DNA of 7,507 nucleotides, taken from NCBI GenBank assembly GCA_017550775.1, contig JAFZOA010000411.1, forward strand, positions 1 to 7,507. Direction: 5' to 3'. Each line of letters begins with the position of its first letter. Within the stretch, counting starts at the first letter, position 1. The position numbers and the translations under genes are program-made. The DNA is from Ruminiclostridium sp. (GTDB taxonomy: Bacteria > Bacillota_A > Clostridia > Oscillospirales > Ruminococcaceae). Under the pieces are notes generated by a model. It was not told where the DNA came from. It searched no databases and saw only the letters and a program-made list of their open reading frames with translations. Below are positions 6,011-7,507 of the stretch, one piece after another.

Positions 6011-6080
6011 TTACTGTATGATAAAACAGCGGTGTAGCCGCTACAACAACTGTAAACTGTAACCTGTAAACTGTAAACTA
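5933..6080 (+). repeat. Perfect 33-bp inverted repeat in the EAL gene leader
   Basis: The arm 5933-5965 is the exact reverse complement of 6048-6080, separated by 82 bases. The left arm is made of 7-base units: AGTTTAC, AGTTTAC, AGGTTAC, AGTTTAC, then AGTT. In RNA this would be a very stable stem ending 5 bases before the GGGG ribosome site at 6086-6089. The loop contains the second direct-repeat copy, whose AGTTTATAGTTTACAGTT (5996-6013) could compete for the right arm, and a small hairpin AGCGG/CCGCT near 6029-6043. It may be a mobile or REP-like palindrome or a regulatory leader; no known riboswitch class is recognised. Confidence 0.85.
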
Positions 6081-6097
6081 AAAAAGGGGTGGCGACA

Positions 6098-7507
6098 ATG
6101 TCCAATACAAAAGTTAAGCACTTCAGGAATATAAAGAAAAGCCACGCGTGGGTATCAATACTGCTGTTCGTTCTTGTCTCGATCATCACGACCGCGTTCA
6201 TCGGAATTGCTGGGATCGTGTTCGGTTACTATATCATTGACTCAAAGGTCTATGACGAATACAAGTCGGCGGTCTATCTTGCGGATCTTTACGATACCGC
6301 CGGCGGTAACGAGGATATCTACCCTCTGCTCGACGCGTCCGGCAGACATTACTTCATCACCGGCACAAACGGCGAGCTTCTTCACATCACCGGAAAGGAC
6401 ACCACCGACGATACCGAGGGTACGATACGCCTGTCCTCGAAAGCAAAGAATGTCCGGATAATAAAGGATGCGGAGAACGGCACATTCTTCGTTGGCAGCG
6501 ACAACATCATCAACTTTGATCTGGGTCTGTTCTTCTCCATGTTCAGGAGCAAAGAAGCACGGGACACCGCAGACGAGCTCGACGAGGAAGAACTTATCGT
6601 AGAGCTTGCTGACTCTACCGAGATAGTGGCTCTCCCCTTCTGGATAGCCGAAGATGTGAACGGCGGCGTCCTCACCGTCAAGTCCTACCTTGTGTTCAGC
6701 ATGAGAGACATAATCCTGATACTCGCTTTCACAGTGATACTTCTGCTCCTGTTCACTATCATGTTCATTATCATGCTGGTGAACTTCATCAACGGGATAA
6801 CACACCGCAGAAAGACGCTTAACGTATTCTTCACCGACATAGTGACCGGCGGTCACAACTGGATGTGGTTCATCATCAAGGGCGGAGAAATGCTCAAAAA
6901 GCGCCGCAACCGCCCCAACCGGTACGCGGTCATCAATCTCGCGTTCGTCAACTACCGCATATTCTGCGTCTGCCACTCCGTCGAACAGGGCGAACAGATG
7001 CTCCGCGAAATTCACAGAGTGCTGAGATCCATGCTAACAAAGCGGGAAATGTGCGCGCACTGCTCTTCATCAGACTTCGCCGCGATAATACAGTTCACCG
7101 ACCGTGACGCTCTCGAACGCCGTGTGCAGACCATTATCAATGCCCTTAAAAACATCAACAGCGATCATACATTCACCTTCCACGCGGGAATATCCATTGT
7201 TGAGCCGGACGGGACTCCCGACAGCACCGGTGCTCCGTCCCGCCGCAAAGACCTCGACATGGAGACAGTGTACAACAACGCCTGCACCGCCCAGTCCTCT
7301 CTCGACGGCTCCGACGAGGCCGGCATTGCATTCTTCGACTCGAAGCTCGTCGAGGATCAGAAATGGATCGACACAGTCCGCGAGCACCAGCAGTCCGCTC
7401 TCAACAACGAGGAGTTCATGGTGTACTATCAGCCCAAGTATGACCCGCGCACAGACGAGCTTCGCGGCGCAGAGGCGCTTATCCGCTGGCAGTCCCCCGA
7501 GTTCGGC
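6098..7507 (+). CDS. Membrane GGDEF(degenerate)-EAL signalling protein, 3' truncated by window
   Basis: First 470 residues of a probable cyclic-di-GMP phosphodiesterase or receptor; the frame is open to the right edge. Order of parts: basic cytoplasmic N-terminus, membrane helix at about 18-46, an extracytoplasmic region of about 155 residues with no domain I recognise (a likely sensor), a second helix at about 204-229, then a GGDEF-type domain starting FFTDIVTGGHNWMWF (244-258). Its signature is degraded to SSSDF (323-327), so cyclase activity is unlikely. The EAL domain begins with FMVYYQPKYD (440-449) and keeps the metal-binding EAL triplet in GAEALIRW (457-464). The remaining catalytic residues lie beyond the edge, so activity cannot be judged. 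The start has AAGGGGTGG at 6084-6092. It is transcribed from a consensus promoter through a long structured leader. The family assignment is firm; the signal sensed is unknown. Confidence 0.9.
   Translation, partial: MSNTKVKHFRNIKKSHAWVSILLFVLVSIITTAFIGIAGIVFGYYIIDSKVYDEYKSAVYLADLYDTAGGNEDIYPLLDASGRHYFITGTNGELLHITGKDTTDDTEGTIRLSSKAKNVRIIKDAENGTFFVGSDNIINFDLGLFFSMFRSKEARDTADELDEEELIVELADSTEIVALPFWIAEDVNGGVLTVKSYLVFSMRDIILILAFTVILLLLFTIMFIIMLVNFINGITHRRKTLNVFFTDIVTGGHNWMWFIIKGGEMLKKRRNRPNRYAVINLAFVNYRIFCVCHSVEQGEQMLREIHRVLRSMLTKREMCAHCSSSDFAAIIQFTDRDALERRVQTIINALKNINSDHTFTFHAGISIVEPDGTPDSTGAPSRRKDLDMETVYNNACTAQSSLDGSDEAGIAFFDSKLVEDQKWIDTVREHQQSALNNEEFMVYYQPKYDPRTDELRGAEALIRWQSPEFG

Noticed and set aside
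5909..6080. CRISPR array
   Set aside because: Only two long repeat copies and a palindrome of 7-base units, no regular unique spacers and no cas genes.
5895..6097. Cyclic-di-GMP riboswitch ahead of the EAL gene
   Set aside because: The expected conserved GEMM-type core sequence is not seen; the leader is built from repeats.

Overview
The window looks like chromosomal DNA from a moderately GC-rich clostridial Firmicute, most likely of the Ruminococcus/Oscillospiraceae type. This is inferred from three things: the long single-chain PurL of the clostridial/lactobacillal kind, strong GGAGG-type ribosome sites with near-consensus sigma-A promoters, and a lipoprotein-anchored amino-acid ABC transporter. 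No rRNA or tRNA is present to fix the taxon. All genes are intact except the two cut by the window edges. There is no phage, conjugative or defence gene, so this is mainly a housekeeping region whose unusual content lies between the genes.

Layout. (1) Positions 1-1209, minus strand: the N-terminal 403 residues of phosphoribosylformylglycinamidine synthase (purL), running off the left edge. (2) 1210-1638: a divergent intergenic region. It holds a strong purL promoter, a palindromic repeat element inside the purL leader, a separate promoter for the ABC operon, and a short perfect inverted repeat just before the first ABC gene. Apart from a weak cre-like site, nothing is recognisable in 1427-1558. 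(3) 1639-4082, plus strand: a three-gene polar amino-acid ABC importer (binding lipoprotein, permease, ATPase). A hairpin follows the first gene, and the last two genes overlap by 14 bases. (4) 4083-4326: a convergent intergenic region with a 180-bp palindromic, MITE-like element followed by a hairpin terminator. (5) 4327-5724, minus strand: a sodium-dependent SNF/NSS-family amino-acid symporter. (6) 5725-6097: a second divergent region. It contains the symporter promoter, a fully consensus promoter facing right, and a leader of about 200 nt built from two tandem repeat modules and a perfect 33-bp inverted repeat. (7) 6098-7507, plus strand: a membrane-bound protein with a degenerate GGDEF domain and the start of an EAL domain, cut by the right edge.

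How the parts fit together. Two unrelated amino-acid importers, one ATP-driven and one sodium-driven, sit tail to tail beside purL, an enzyme that consumes glutamine. A shared role in nitrogen or glutamine supply is possible, but it is inferred only from proximity. The last gene belongs to cyclic-di-GMP signalling.

The most interesting non-coding signal is a repeat family present in two leaders, purL and the EAL gene, in the same orientation relative to each gene. It has a small GCGC hairpin, a conserved GCGGATCTGAA core, and arms made of 7-bp AGTTTAC repeats that pair with CTGTAAACT arms placed before the gene.
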